DNA of 64,000 nt. Source: JACPFN01 sp964406135. Lineage in GTDB: Bacteria > Babelota > Babeliae > Babelales > Chromulinivoraceae. The translations under genes were made by a program, and so were the position numbers. Shown piece after piece: positions 22,285 to 31,065 of the stretch. Positions within the stretch are counted from its first letter, which is position 1; each line of letters begins with the position of its first letter. The stretch spans positions 1-64,000 of the forward strand of contig CAYOQO010000002.1 in NCBI GenBank assembly GCA_964406135.1. The letters are read 5' to 3'. Under the pieces are notes generated by a model, which saw only the letters and a program-made list of their open reading frames with translations, was not told the origin of the DNA and made no database searches.

Positions 22285-22358
22285 GGCGACATAGCCAAGT
22301 GGTAAGGCACGGGTCTGCAAAACCTTCACCCCCGGTTCGATTCCGGGTGTCGCCTCCA
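22285..22358 (+). tRNA. tRNA-Cys(GCA)
   Basis: A complete 74-base tRNA. The acceptor GGCGACA pairs with TGTCGCC, discriminator T, CCA encoded; the anticodon is GCA at 22317-22319. Confidence 0.94.
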
Positions 22359-22379
22359 TACTACGCCTCCTTAATGGGC

Positions 22380-22458
22380 AGCTTCGTATGGCTTGTGCCA
22401 GTTTTTTAATGATTAAAATAAATATAAATTGAAAAACCGTAGTATGAGTTACGAAGCT
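22380..22458. repeat. Inverted repeat between two tRNA genes
   Basis: AGCTTCGTA (22380-22388) is complementary to TACGAAGCT (22450-22458). TACGAAG and CGAAGTAAG motifs occur again just after. The 160-base region between tRNA-Cys and tRNA-Leu holds no gene and looks like a decayed palindromic repeat. Confidence 0.5.
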
Positions 22459-22517
22459 ATCTTACGAAGTAAGAGGGCGAAGTAAGGCAATTAAATTAAT
22501 TATGTTGAAATATACGT

Positions 22518-22603
22518 GCCGAGGTGGCGAAATGGTAGACGCAAAGGACTTAAAATCCTTCGGGTGTAAACCTGTGCCGGTTCGAGTCCGGCCCTCGGTA
22601 CCA
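22518..22603 (+). tRNA. tRNA-Leu(TAA)
   Basis: A complete 86-base class II tRNA. The acceptor GCCGAGG pairs with CCTCGGT, the anticodon stem AAGGA/TCCTT encloses loop CTTAAAA (anticodon TAA at 22551-22553), a long variable arm is present and CCA is encoded. Confidence 0.96.
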
Positions 22604-22641
22604 TTCATTTCTATCGGAAATGAATGGTAGCCCATTTTTTT
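22601..22641 (+). terminator. Hairpin overlapping the tRNA-Leu CCA end
   Basis: CCATTCATTT (22601-22610) pairs with AAATGAATGG (22618-22627), followed by a run of eight Ts. The stem is identical to that after the tRNA-Leu at the window start. Confidence 0.75.
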
Positions 22642-22704
22642 TAATGTCTTCGCTTATACAAGCATTATTTTTTCTTTAATTTTTAAAAATCATACAAATC
22701 AATC

Positions 22705-22732
22705 TTGACAAATGAGATTGGGATACTAGAGT
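22705..22732 (+). promoter_or_regulatory. Probable promoter of the HU gene
   Basis: A consensus TTGACA (22705-22710), a 16-base spacer and TAGAGT (22727-22732), about 50 bases before the HU start codon. Confidence 0.5.
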
Positions 22733-22783
22733 ACCCATGTACACGTTTTTCTATTGAGCGGTATAAAAAATTAAGGAAAAAGT

Positions 22784-23056
22784 ATGAATAAAGCAGATTT
22801 GATTGAAAGCATGGCTAAAGTGAGCAAACTTCCTCGTGGTGTTTGCAAAGCTTCTTTAGAATCATTTATTACCTGTGTTGGTAATGCACTTAAACAAAAT
22901 AAAGAAGTTGCTCTCACTGGTTTTGGTACATTTGTGGTAATGAGACGCAAAAGCCGTGTAGGCGTTAATCCTGCAACTGGCAAAAAAATGCAAATTCCTG
23001 CAAAAAATGTTCCAAAGTTCAGACCAGGAAAAGCATTAAAAGGCTTGGTTGGATAA
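22784..23056 (+). CDS. HU family DNA-binding protein
   Basis: A 90-residue nucleoid protein that binds and bends DNA as a dimer. It has the N-terminal helical body (MNKADLIESMAKVSKLPRGV), the central GFGTFVVMRRKSRVGVNPAT strand and arm with the conserved Pro tip, and the C-terminal VPKFRPGKALK. Full family length. AAGGAA precedes the ATG; its own promoter and terminator make it a single-gene unit. Confidence 0.95.
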   Translation: MNKADLIESMAKVSKLPRGVCKASLESFITCVGNALKQNKEVALTGFGTFVVMRRKSRVGVNPATGKKMQIPAKNVPKFRPGKALKGLVG

Positions 23057-23070
23057 AAAATAGTAAATTT

Positions 23071-23106
23071 AAAAGAGGCTCCAAATTTTGGAGCCTCTTT
23101 TTTTTG
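23071..23106 (+). terminator. Terminator of the HU gene
   Basis: AAAAGAGGCTCCAAA pairs with TTTGGAGCCTCTTTT and is followed by more Ts. Confidence 0.9.
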
Positions 23107-23117
23107 TTAAAAATCTT

Positions 23118-23147
23118 TTGCGATTTGTAAAAAAAATTCCGTATACT
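23118..23147 (+). promoter_or_regulatory. Probable promoter of the FUN14-like gene
   Basis: TTGCGA (23118-23123), 18 bases, TATACT (23142-23147), about 45 bases upstream of the ATG at 23193. Confidence 0.45.
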
Positions 23148-23192
23148 GAAAAAACTAAAATTTTAAGATTAAAATTTTAAAAAAGGATTGAA

Positions 23193-23573
23193 ATGGAAAA
23201 TCAAAATTCTGTTGGATTTCTTGGAAAAATTCAACAGTCAATTGATGCAATGTTTGCATCATTGCATATCTCAGCTCGAGATATTATTTCTTACATCACG
23301 TGTTTTGGTATTGGTTTTTTATTAGGTATTGCTTTTAAGCGATATGGCAAATGGATTGTTGGAATTTTATTAGGCGCTATGGTGATTATTGCATCTTTAC
23401 ATTATTTTGAATTTATTACGGTCCATCAAACAAAACTTTTGTGTATTTTGGGCTTGACTGATTTGCGCTCTTTAAGTGACATTATCTCTTTTTTTCAGGA
23501 AAAATTACAAAAATTTTTAATTGAAATTATTTTATTTTGTGCGGCAATCATTGTTGGCTTTAAATTAGGGTGA
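23193..23573 (+). CDS. FUN14-like small membrane protein
   Basis: A 126-residue protein with three hydrophobic segments (about 33-48, 52-72 and 105-125). The stretch FGIGFLLGIAFKRYGKW resembles the Gly-rich first helix and lysine turn of FUN14-domain proteins, which occur in bacteria and mitochondria. AAAAGGA precedes the ATG. The function in bacteria is unknown. It is followed nine bases later by the MshEN-like gene, and the two are likely co-transcribed. Confidence 0.6.
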   Translation: MENQNSVGFLGKIQQSIDAMFASLHISARDIISYITCFGIGFLLGIAFKRYGKWIVGILLGAMVIIASLHYFEFITVHQTKLLCILGLTDLRSLSDIISFFQEKLQKFLIEIILFCAAIIVGFKLG

Positions 23574-23582
23574 AAGGTTTTC

Positions 23583-24113
23583 ATGGCAAAAAAACAGATG
23601 TTTGTAGATAAACTTGCAGATGCATTTGTAAAACTTCAGGTTTTTTCTCATCAAGAAGCAGAAAGTTTAGTAAAAGAATTTCAAGGTCGCGCAAAAGGTC
23701 GAATTGATGATTTTTTGCTTGATGAAGGAATTGTAGATCGTGAAACATTGCTGAAAGCTTTACAAGCTGTTTATGGAGTTGCGCCATTTGATGTACGGGG
23801 ACATTTTTTTAATCATCAATTATTGTTATTTTTTCCAAAAGATTTTTTAATTAATCAAGGTTTTATTCCACTCGATGTTGATGATGAATTGATGACGATT
23901 GTCATGAGTAATCCTGAAGATGAAGAAACGCTTGATACGCTGAGTCGGTATGTTTCGTACAATGTAACGGTTTTTGTCGGTATTCGGCGGGACATTTCAG
24001 ATGCAGTTGAAGAATATTATGATGAAGATGTGGTCACTTCAGACATTGTTGAACAAGAAACTGATGTGGATGATGACGGCATGGAAGATTCTGATATTGT
24101 TGATCTTTTGTAA
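23583..24113 (+). CDS. Stand-alone MshEN / GspE-N-like domain protein
   Basis: A 176-residue soluble protein. Residues about 1-150 match the N-terminal domain of type II secretion / type IV pilus ATPases: IDDFLLDEGIVDRETLLKAL, GVAPFDV, PKDFLINQGFIPLDV and MTIVMSNPEDEETLD. Such domains bind cyclic-di-GMP or partner proteins. The ATPase part is missing; the C-terminus is instead an acidic tail (about 148-176). A regulatory or adaptor role is inferred from the domain alone. Confidence 0.7.
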   Translation: MAKKQMFVDKLADAFVKLQVFSHQEAESLVKEFQGRAKGRIDDFLLDEGIVDRETLLKALQAVYGVAPFDVRGHFFNHQLLLFFPKDFLINQGFIPLDVDDELMTIVMSNPEDEETLDTLSRYVSYNVTVFVGIRRDISDAVEEYYDEDVVTSDIVEQETDVDDDGMEDSDIVDLL

Positions 24114-24194
24114 AACCTGAGCAGGCTGGTCTTTTTTGTGATAATTGAGTACACTTAAAAAAATTATTTCTTTTTTAATGTGTGTAAAAATTGT

Positions 24195-24929
24195 ATGTTT
24201 TCAATTCAAAATTATTGTGTTCAGATTGGTGATCGTGCAGTTGTTAAAGATTGTAATTTAACATTGCAGCCTGGTTCGGTTCATGTTTTGATGGGACCGA
24301 ATGGTTCTGGCAAAAGTTCATTGGTCACGAGTTTGATGGGTCATCCTGCGTATGCTGTACAAGGTCAGGTAATTTTTCATAATCAAAATTTTTTGGCACT
24401 TTCAACGTATCAAAAATCATTACAAGGTCTTTTTTTAGCGATGCAGCAGCCAATTGAAATTGAAGGTCTTCAGGTTTTGCATTTTTTACAAGAGCTTGCA
24501 AGAATTCATAAAAAATTAACTTCACCTCAAGATTTTTTAGTAGATCTTAAAAAACTTTTAGAAATTGTAGGTCTTTCAGAATCGATTTTGCAACGATCAG
24601 TCAACGTTGGATTTTCTGGTGGCGAAAAAAAACGTTTCGAATTGTTGCAATTGTTGCTTTTAGAACCAAAAGTAATCATGCTTGATGAAATTGATTCAGG
24701 TGTAGATATTGATGGTTTGAAAATGATTGCGCAAGCATTGCAATGGTATAAATTGCAACATCCGCAAACTATTCTTTTTTTTGTAACGCATTATCGAAAA
24801 ATTGTTGATTACATTCAACCTGACACTGTGCATATCATGCTTGATGGTGAAATTGTGCAAAGTGGTGATGCAGGTTTATTGGACGAACTTGAACAGCACG
24901 GATACGAGCGTTATGCAAAAAGGTCTTAA
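24195..24929 (+). CDS. sufC: Fe-S cluster assembly ATPase SufC
   Basis: ABC-type ATPase of the SUF complex, working with SufB and SufD to build Fe-S clusters in the cytosol. Seen: Walker A GPNGSGKSS, signature FSGGEKKR, Walker B VIMLDEIDSG and the switch His in FVTHYRK. Starting at ATG 24195 gives 244 residues and matches the family N-terminus; an in-frame GTG at 24180 would add five residues. No strong ribosome site is visible for either. Its end overlaps sufB by 17 bases. Confidence 0.95.
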   Translation: MFSIQNYCVQIGDRAVVKDCNLTLQPGSVHVLMGPNGSGKSSLVTSLMGHPAYAVQGQVIFHNQNFLALSTYQKSLQGLFLAMQQPIEIEGLQVLHFLQELARIHKKLTSPQDFLVDLKKLLEIVGLSESILQRSVNVGFSGGEKKRFELLQLLLLEPKVIMLDEIDSGVDIDGLKMIAQALQWYKLQHPQTILFFVTHYRKIVDYIQPDTVHIMLDGEIVQSGDAGLLDELEQHGYERYAKRS

Positions 24930-26238
24930 TCGAAAAATTGTCATCGAAATTTCAGAGCAAAAAAACGAACCCGGTTGGATGACCGATTTTCGTTTAAAAG
25001 CTTTAGAAATTTTTGAAAGTAAGCCAATGCCATCATGGGGTGCAGATTTATCGGATCTTTCAGCGGATGATATTTATTTTTATGTTAAACCGATTGTGCA
25101 ACATCGCAAAAGTTGGGATGATGTGCCTCAAGATATTCAAGATACCTTTAATCGTTTGGGAGTTCCTGAGGCTGAAAAATCAATGCTTGCAGGAGTCAGT
25201 GCCCAATTTGAATCTGAAGTAATTTATAAAAAATTAAAAGAACGCTGGGAAAAAAAAGGTGTTATTTTTTTAGACACTGAAACAGCATTGCAGCAGTATC
25301 CAGAAATTTTTAAAAAATATTTTGCATCAATTATTCCGCCGCATGACAATAAATTTGCAGCACTTAACTCTGCGGTGTGGAGTGGCGGTAGTTTTGTGTA
25401 TGTGCCTCAAGGTGTGATGGTTGATCAACCACTTCAAGCATATTTTCGAATTAATGCGCAAAGTATGGGACAGTTTGAGCGAACGCTTATCGTGGCAGAA
25501 CCAGGAAGTTTTATGCACTATGTTGAAGGATGCAGTGCCCCAGTGTATCGATCAAATTCTTTGCACAGTGCTGTGGTTGAAATTGTAGCATTGCCTGACA
25601 GTCACGTGAGCTATACCACGATTCAAAATTGGTCGCAAAATGTCTATAACTTGGTCACCAAGCGTGCCATTGCGCATGAGCGGTCAACTGTTGAATGGGT
25701 TGATGGAAATTTTGGCAGTAAAGTGACCATGAAATATCCCTGTATTGTGCTGAAAGGTCAACATTCCAAAGGTCAAATTATTTCAATTGCGGTTGCAGGA
25801 AAAAATCAGCAGCAAGATTCTGGTGGTAAAATTATTCATTTGGCATCAAACACGAGTTCAAATGTGGTTGCAAAATCAATCAGTAAAGATGGTGGTCGAT
25901 CAAGCTATCGAGGTATGCTTAAAGTTGGAAAAAATTTATCAGGCATTGTGTCTCGCGTGCAGTGTGACGCATTGTTATTTGATGATATTTCCCAGTCTGA
26001 TACATATCCAACAGTCGACATTGCATCAAATCAGGTTGATGTTGGTCATGAAGCATCAGTGAGTAAAATCAGTGAAGAGCAACTTTTTTATTTGATGAGC
26101 AAAGGTTTGACGCAGCAACAGGCACAGGCAATGATTGTGCATGGATTTATTGATTGTTTTGTGAGCATGCTGCCAATGGAGTATGCCGTTGAAATTAATC
26201 AATTGATTGATTTGGAAATGGAAAATTCAATTGGATAA
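24913..26238 (+). CDS. sufB: Fe-S cluster scaffold SufB
   Basis: A 441-residue scaffold subunit of SufBCD. Family blocks seen: the N-terminal PGWMTDFRLKALE, SGGSFVYVPQGV, MHYVEGCSAPVY, SKVTMKYPCIVLKG, SRVQCDALLFDD (with the conserved Cys) and the end VDVGHEASVSKISEEQLFYL. ATG 24913 lies inside the end of sufC, suggesting translational coupling. Length is slightly below the roughly 470-495 residues common in the family, mainly at the N-terminus. Confidence 0.96.
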   Translation: MQKGLNRKIVIEISEQKNEPGWMTDFRLKALEIFESKPMPSWGADLSDLSADDIYFYVKPIVQHRKSWDDVPQDIQDTFNRLGVPEAEKSMLAGVSAQFESEVIYKKLKERWEKKGVIFLDTETALQQYPEIFKKYFASIIPPHDNKFAALNSAVWSGGSFVYVPQGVMVDQPLQAYFRINAQSMGQFERTLIVAEPGSFMHYVEGCSAPVYRSNSLHSAVVEIVALPDSHVSYTTIQNWSQNVYNLVTKRAIAHERSTVEWVDGNFGSKVTMKYPCIVLKGQHSKGQIISIAVAGKNQQQDSGGKIIHLASNTSSNVVAKSISKDGGRSSYRGMLKVGKNLSGIVSRVQCDALLFDDISQSDTYPTVDIASNQVDVGHEASVSKISEEQLFYLMSKGLTQQQAQAMIVHGFIDCFVSMLPMEYAVEINQLIDLEMENSIG

Positions 26239-26313
26239 AAAAGGCTGCATGTTTTGTGTTTGCTTTGAAAATGTCGTAAAATTTAAAGTAAATATTTATT
26301 TTAATGGTGCGTT

Positions 26314-27057
26314 GTGAATTATCAATCATTATTTTTTCAAAATTCTGTTCAAAATATTTCTTCAGGAAATGCTCAAGCTTTGCAGTACCAGGTTGCTCAA
26401 GTTGAGGATGTAATTTTTGTAAAAATTGAAACTGATGCTCAGTTAAAATTAATTTTGCTTGATGATGCAGCAGATCGTGAAAAAAAAACGATAAGCTATC
26501 ATATTTTGCTTGAAAAAAATGCACAGCTTAATTTTTTGATAGGTATCATCCATGCACAAGATTTGGATCTTAAAATTTATCTGTATTTGCAGGGTGATGG
26601 GTCGCAAGCAAATGTTTCTGGGATCTATGCTTTAAGTCAGCATCAAAAATTAAAAATTGAAACGGTTCAAAATCACTATGGAGTAAACACAAAAAGCTCT
26701 GTAACACTGCATGGTATGCTTCAGGATCAAGCATCAGTTGATGTGCAAGGATTAATTTTTATTGATCAAAAAGCATGTAAAACTGATGCATCGCAGGAAA
26801 ATAAAAATATTGTGTTAAGTCAGCAAGCGCATGTGGTTTCGGTACCATCTATTGAAGTTTTAAATCATGATGTACAATGCTGTCACGGTACTGCTGTTGG
26901 TCAATTTCAGCAGCAACATCGTTGGTATTTGCAGTCTCGTGGTTTTGATGATAAGGCTTCACATCAAATGCTTGTGCAATCTTTTTTTGGTGATGTAGTT
27001 CAAAAATTTGAAAAAGGATCTGAGTTTATGGAGATGCTATGCAAAAAAATGGTATAA
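26314..27057 (+). CDS. sufD: SufD-like Fe-S assembly protein
   Basis: A 247-residue protein starting at GTG. It is clearly shorter than typical SufD (about 400 or more) because the N-terminal helical part is missing. The beta-helix core and C-terminal block remain: SVPSIEVLNHDVQCCHGTA followed by VGQFQQQHRWYLQSRGF, matching the C-terminal SHGAT-VG block of SufD. It follows sufB by 75 bases and overlaps sufS by 19. It probably pairs with SufB as in SufBC2D. Confidence 0.88.
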   Translation: MNYQSLFFQNSVQNISSGNAQALQYQVAQVEDVIFVKIETDAQLKLILLDDAADREKKTISYHILLEKNAQLNFLIGIIHAQDLDLKIYLYLQGDGSQANVSGIYALSQHQKLKIETVQNHYGVNTKSSVTLHGMLQDQASVDVQGLIFIDQKACKTDASQENKNIVLSQQAHVVSVPSIEVLNHDVQCCHGTAVGQFQQQHRWYLQSRGFDDKASHQMLVQSFFGDVVQKFEKGSEFMEMLCKKMV

Positions 27058-28256
27058 AAAAACAGTTTCCAATCTTTCAACATAAAATTGATGGCAAAGA
27101 TTTAATTTATTTTGATAATGCAGCAACAGCGCAAGTGCCACAATCAGTACTTGATGCGATGAATGAGTATTTTACAAAATATAAAGCAAATGTTGGTCGC
27201 GGTATTTATCACATTGCAGAACAGGCAACATTGGCGTATGCGCAAGCCCGAGAAATGGTTGCACAGTTTATTGGTGCAAACAAAGAATCGATAATTTTTA
27301 CATCAGGTGCAACAGAGTCAATAAATTTGGTGGCTCAATCATGGGTAGCGCATCATTTAAAAGCTGGTGATGAAATTGTAATTTCTCAAGTTGAGCATCA
27401 TTCTAATTTTGTGCCATGGCAGCAGCTCGCAATTCAAAAAAAATTAAAATTAGTCATTGTGCCAATTAATGTTCAGGGTATTGTAGAGCCACAAGAATTT
27501 CAAAGATATTTAACATCAAAAACCAAGTTTGTCAGCATCGTGCACACTTCCAATGTGACGGGTGGTACCAATGATGTTGCAATTTTGACCCGTATGGCGC
27601 ATGAAGTTGGCGCAAAAGTTTTGGTTGACGCTGCGCAGTCGGTTGTGCATCAAAAAATTGATGCTTTAAAAATTGGTTGTGATTTTTTAGTTTTTTCAGG
27701 GCATAAAATTTTTGGGCCAACAGGTATTGGAGTGTTGTATGCAACCAAGCCTATGATGCAAGTAATGCAATTACAAAAATTTGGTGGCGGGATGGTATTT
27801 TCAGTCGGGCAGCAAGCTTCAGAATTTAAATCATTTCCAGATTGTTTTGAAGCAGGGACCCCAAACGTTGTTGGAGCAATTGGACTTACTGCCGCTTTAG
27901 ATTTTGTGCAAAAAAATATTGATTTTAAAGTTGTAGCAGCGCATGAAACAAAATTGGTACAACAGTTAGCGCAAGGGTTGTCAAAATTTGAAGATATTGA
28001 AATTATCAGTTTTGTGCCATCAAAAGAAGATGAAATGCTGGTGAGCATTTTGACATTTTATTCTAAAAAACATCATGCCCATGATATTGCTGCACATTTG
28101 GATCAATTTGGAATTTGTGTGCGGGCGGGCCATCATTGTACACAACCGTTTCATGAAAAACGTGAAATTAATGCGTCAGTTCGAGTGAGCTTTGCAGTGT
28201 ACAACACAGAAGCTGAAGTTGCGTATTTTTTAGAGTGTTTGAAAAAATTATACTGA
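27039..28256 (+). CDS. sufS: Cysteine desulfurase SufS
   Basis: PLP enzyme that takes sulfur from cysteine and passes it as a persulfide for Fe-S cluster assembly. The 405-residue protein shows YFDNAATAQVP near the start, VEHHSNFVPW, the PLP Lys223 in SGHKIFGPTG, and the active Cys367 in RAGHHCTQP. The RAGHHC context and short loop identify group II (SufS-like). It is the last gene of the sufCBDS operon. No SufE or SufU partner is seen in the window. Confidence 0.96.
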   Translation: MQKNGIKKQFPIFQHKIDGKDLIYFDNAATAQVPQSVLDAMNEYFTKYKANVGRGIYHIAEQATLAYAQAREMVAQFIGANKESIIFTSGATESINLVAQSWVAHHLKAGDEIVISQVEHHSNFVPWQQLAIQKKLKLVIVPINVQGIVEPQEFQRYLTSKTKFVSIVHTSNVTGGTNDVAILTRMAHEVGAKVLVDAAQSVVHQKIDALKIGCDFLVFSGHKIFGPTGIGVLYATKPMMQVMQLQKFGGGMVFSVGQQASEFKSFPDCFEAGTPNVVGAIGLTAALDFVQKNIDFKVVAAHETKLVQQLAQGLSKFEDIEIISFVPSKEDEMLVSILTFYSKKHHAHDIAAHLDQFGICVRAGHHCTQPFHEKREINASVRVSFAVYNTEAEVAYFLECLKKLY

Positions 28257-29051
28257 AAATCCGTAAGATCGAAGTGCTTTCACCAATTCATCATGATGAT
28301 CAGGATTATAACTTGCAACATTAAGGCCATAACTTTTTGCAGCAGTTGCAAATTTTGATTCAGTTTCGATCCACAAAGCATCTTGAGAAGTGATGCCAGA
28401 TTTTTCAAGAACCGTGTTGTAATATTGTTGCGTTGGTTTAAGCAAATGTAAATCACTTGAAACATACACACCATCAAAGAATTTAAATATTTCTGGAAAT
28501 TCAGAACGCAATGATGCAATGTGTGCCCAGTTTCCAACTAAGAAAAGTTTTACTTTTGATGCCTTTAATTTTGCCAGAAGTGTTTCGATTTTTGAACTGA
28601 CTTCTTGGGTATCTGCTAAATGTTGCGGTGTCATCATCATGCTAACAATGGCAAACAATACTTTTTTTTCAATGTCTGAAATATCTTTATGAGCAAAATA
28701 TTTTTGAATAATATCTTTTAATTTTGTATTTGATTGAATAGCTGCTAACCAGTCTGAAAAAATTAAAGGCATGGTTAAGTTTTTGTTATAAGTTGCTTGT
28801 GTTGATTGAGCTTTAATTGATTTTAATTGCTTAAAAAGATCTTCTTGGCTTGGTAGATGGCCAACGCTTGAAAGATAACGCAATGAGTCTATTTTACCAA
28901 CATAGCTTGATGCGCGCATTGAGTTAGTATGAAAGATTGCTTCAATATCAAAAAACAATGCTGTAACTTTTGAGATAATTTTTGAAGAAGCATTCAGTGA
29001 AATGCTTGAAAGAGAGCTTAAAGTAACTAAAAATAAAACTAATTTTTTCAT
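28248..29051 (-). CDS. Exported HAD-fold protein, catalytic residues degraded
   Basis: A 267-residue protein with a signal peptide (1-22) and a HAD-superfamily fold. Motif I is FFDIEAIF (Asp35 retained), motif II is LFLVGNW where Thr or Ser would be expected, motif III keeps Lys (LLKPTQQYY), and motif IV reads WIETESKF instead of IDDEPNN. The paralogue at 34403 keeps these residues. Loss of the motif II hydroxyl and the motif IV acids suggests a non-enzymatic or altered role. Its 3' end overlaps sufS by nine bases. Confidence 0.72.
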   Translation of the reverse strand: MKKLVLFLVTLSSLSSISLNASSKIISKVTALFFDIEAIFHTNSMRASSYVGKIDSLRYLSSVGHLPSQEDLFKQLKSIKAQSTQATYNKNLTMPLIFSDWLAAIQSNTKLKDIIQKYFAHKDISDIEKKVLFAIVSMMMTPQHLADTQEVSSKIETLLAKLKASKVKLFLVGNWAHIASLRSEFPEIFKFFDGVYVSSDLHLLKPTQQYYNTVLEKSGITSQDALWIETESKFATAAKSYGLNVASYNPDHHDELVKALRSYGFSV

Positions 29052-29128
29052 AAAATCCCATCCATTAATGTATACTGCTAACGTATCAAAAAAAAATCAT
29101 TTTGTCACCTTTGCAAAGGAACCTTGAG

Positions 29129-30241
29129 ATGCTTGATCGGCAAAAATTACTCAAAGAGCTTGGGCAGTTGGATCAGCAGATTTTTGGTAAAGCTGATCAA
29201 GAGTTTTTGTTGGCTCAAAAAACTTGGGATAGTATCAAAAATGATTCAAGCTTGACTTTGATGATTCAATCAAAAAAATGGTCAGTTTTAGTGCCAGTTT
29301 GGCAAGGGATTTTGGGGCAAACATTTCAAATTCAAAAACAAGCGCATCCGTATCAAGTTTTGGCAGTAGATGGGTCTCAAATTTACTATGATCGACATCA
29401 GGGCCCTGCATGTTATTTAATTAATGTTGGGTCAGTTTTTTTTTCGTATGGTGCGCATCAAAGCAGTGTAAAATTTGAATCGAATCCAAATGTGATTATC
29501 GTTCAGGATGCTCGTGATGGTTGCAGTCCTGAGGTGGTAAATTTGGTCAGAGAGCAAGCGGAACTGGAAAAGGCAGCATCTCAGGCTTGTCGTCTTGCTG
29601 CGTTGACGCAGGATCCGTTTTTGTGCGTGTTTGATGGAACGTTGATTTTTTTTCAGGCAGATGGTTCAACTGATCAAAAAGAGCAATATTTGACGGCATA
29701 TCTGAAAAATTTGCAAATCTTGTGTGATCAAAAAATTCTTCATGCTGGGTACATCAGTTTTCCTCGCAGTAAAGAATTGGTCAATATTTTAAAATTGGTT
29801 ATAGCAGAGCTTGACGATAAAAAAATTGATACTATTGGTTTGCATAAATTGACAGATATGGATATTGCGCAATTTTTTTTACAACCTTGGCAGCGTTCAA
29901 TAGTGTTTGCAAGTAAAGCACCCGTGAGTTATTTGTATCCAAAACATCTTAAGCCATATTTTTGCTATGTGCATGTTGGTGCAGAAATTGCACGTCTTGA
30001 ATTTCCTGCATGGATTGCACATGATGAAAAATTAGTGAATCAGATTTGTGCCATAGTTCTTGATCAAGCCAGCAAGGGGAGTGGTTATCCAGTGTGTTTG
30101 TTTGAAGCTCATGAACAAGCTGTTATCAAAACTGCTGATCGAGATTTTTTTTATCACATGATTCAAAAAATGGTACAACAGCAATCTGCGATTTATAAAA
30201 TTTCAAAAAAAAGTATTAAAAAAGCAATTGTTCCAGCATGA
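29129..30241 (+). CDS. nurA: NurA-domain nuclease
   Basis: A 370-residue protein of the NurA family, nucleases that in archaea work with the HerA helicase in DNA end resection. The defining motif AVDGSQI with Asp81 is present, then FDGTLIFF, a long helical middle, and C-terminal PYFCYVHVGAEIARLEFPAW and SGYPVCLFEAHE. ATG 29129 follows AAAGGA; an in-frame TTG at 29102 is less likely. No herA gene is in the window. Nuclease activity is a family inference. Confidence 0.82.
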   Translation: MLDRQKLLKELGQLDQQIFGKADQEFLLAQKTWDSIKNDSSLTLMIQSKKWSVLVPVWQGILGQTFQIQKQAHPYQVLAVDGSQIYYDRHQGPACYLINVGSVFFSYGAHQSSVKFESNPNVIIVQDARDGCSPEVVNLVREQAELEKAASQACRLAALTQDPFLCVFDGTLIFFQADGSTDQKEQYLTAYLKNLQILCDQKILHAGYISFPRSKELVNILKLVIAELDDKKIDTIGLHKLTDMDIAQFFLQPWQRSIVFASKAPVSYLYPKHLKPYFCYVHVGAEIARLEFPAWIAHDEKLVNQICAIVLDQASKGSGYPVCLFEAHEQAVIKTADRDFFYHMIQKMVQQQSAIYKISKKSIKKAIVPA

Positions 30242-30482
30242 AAAATCTTGAACCATAACTTTTATTTTTTTTGATAATTTTCTTTCTTTGCAGATGATAA
30301 GATTATTTTTATTTTAAATCTTTTTTTACTTTAATTTGACGTGTTAGTCTTGCTTATGATCGAATTATAGGGGTTATTGCTTTATTTTGAATTTGGATGT
30401 AAAGTAAGGTCCAAATAAGTCAGTTCAGCTTTACCGTACTATTGAAAAAAATGAATTTTTATAACGTTTCAAGGGAGCACAC

Positions 30483-31010
30483 ATGAGATTACATGTTATG
30501 GCCGGGATATTACTTTGTAGTTTAATTAACTTTTTAAATGGATCAGATGCTTTAACTCAAAAACCTCGTCTTGTTGAAAAAGAAAATACGACTTCTCAAG
30601 CGCGTAAGGTTCAATTATATCCAAGAATTACTTCTCAATATTTTGTATCCCCTGAAAATGATAGTGGTGATGAATCAAATGGAACTGCTTCTGTAGCTTC
30701 AAGTCCTGCAGTCAGTCCAAAGCCACAATTATTGACAAGTGATCTTTTGATGCGAAGAGAATCTTTTGATCAGAGCAGTAACAATCGTTTATGGTTGCCA
30801 CCATCAACTGGCTCTATGGATGAATTAGGCTCACCGCTCAAAACTCCAACTTCACAATTTAATAGATCTTTGACAGATCATGGAACAACTCCTCCTGATG
30901 ATCATGGAACAACTCCTCCAGGAAAAAGAAAAATTGTTTTATCAACTGCAATGCGTTTAATGATTAAAAGAATGAATAATCATCCAACGACACCGCCTGA
31001 TACAAAATAA
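30483..31010 (+). CDS. Exported low-complexity protein
   Basis: A 175-residue protein with a signal peptide (1-21) and a mature part that looks disordered, rich in Ser, Pro and Thr. An eight-residue unit DHGTTPPD/G occurs twice in a row near residues 138-153, and the DNA repeats with it. AAGGGAG precedes the ATG. Unknown function. The 241 bases before it (30242-30482) hold no gene that I can see. A terminator follows at 31019. Confidence 0.65.
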   Translation: MRLHVMAGILLCSLINFLNGSDALTQKPRLVEKENTTSQARKVQLYPRITSQYFVSPENDSGDESNGTASVASSPAVSPKPQLLTSDLLMRRESFDQSSNNRLWLPPSTGSMDELGSPLKTPTSQFNRSLTDHGTTPPDDHGTTPPGKRKIVLSTAMRLMIKRMNNHPTTPPDTK

Positions 31011-31018
31011 AAAAACAT

Positions 31019-31052
31019 AAAGAAAGCCGCGATTCAATCGCGGCTTTCTTTA
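31019..31052. terminator. Bidirectional terminator
   Basis: AAAGAAAGCCGCGATT pairs perfectly with AATCGCGGCTTTCTTT between the convergent genes at 30483 and dnaJ. Confidence 0.92.
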
Positions 31053-31065
31053 TTGATTCAAAAAT

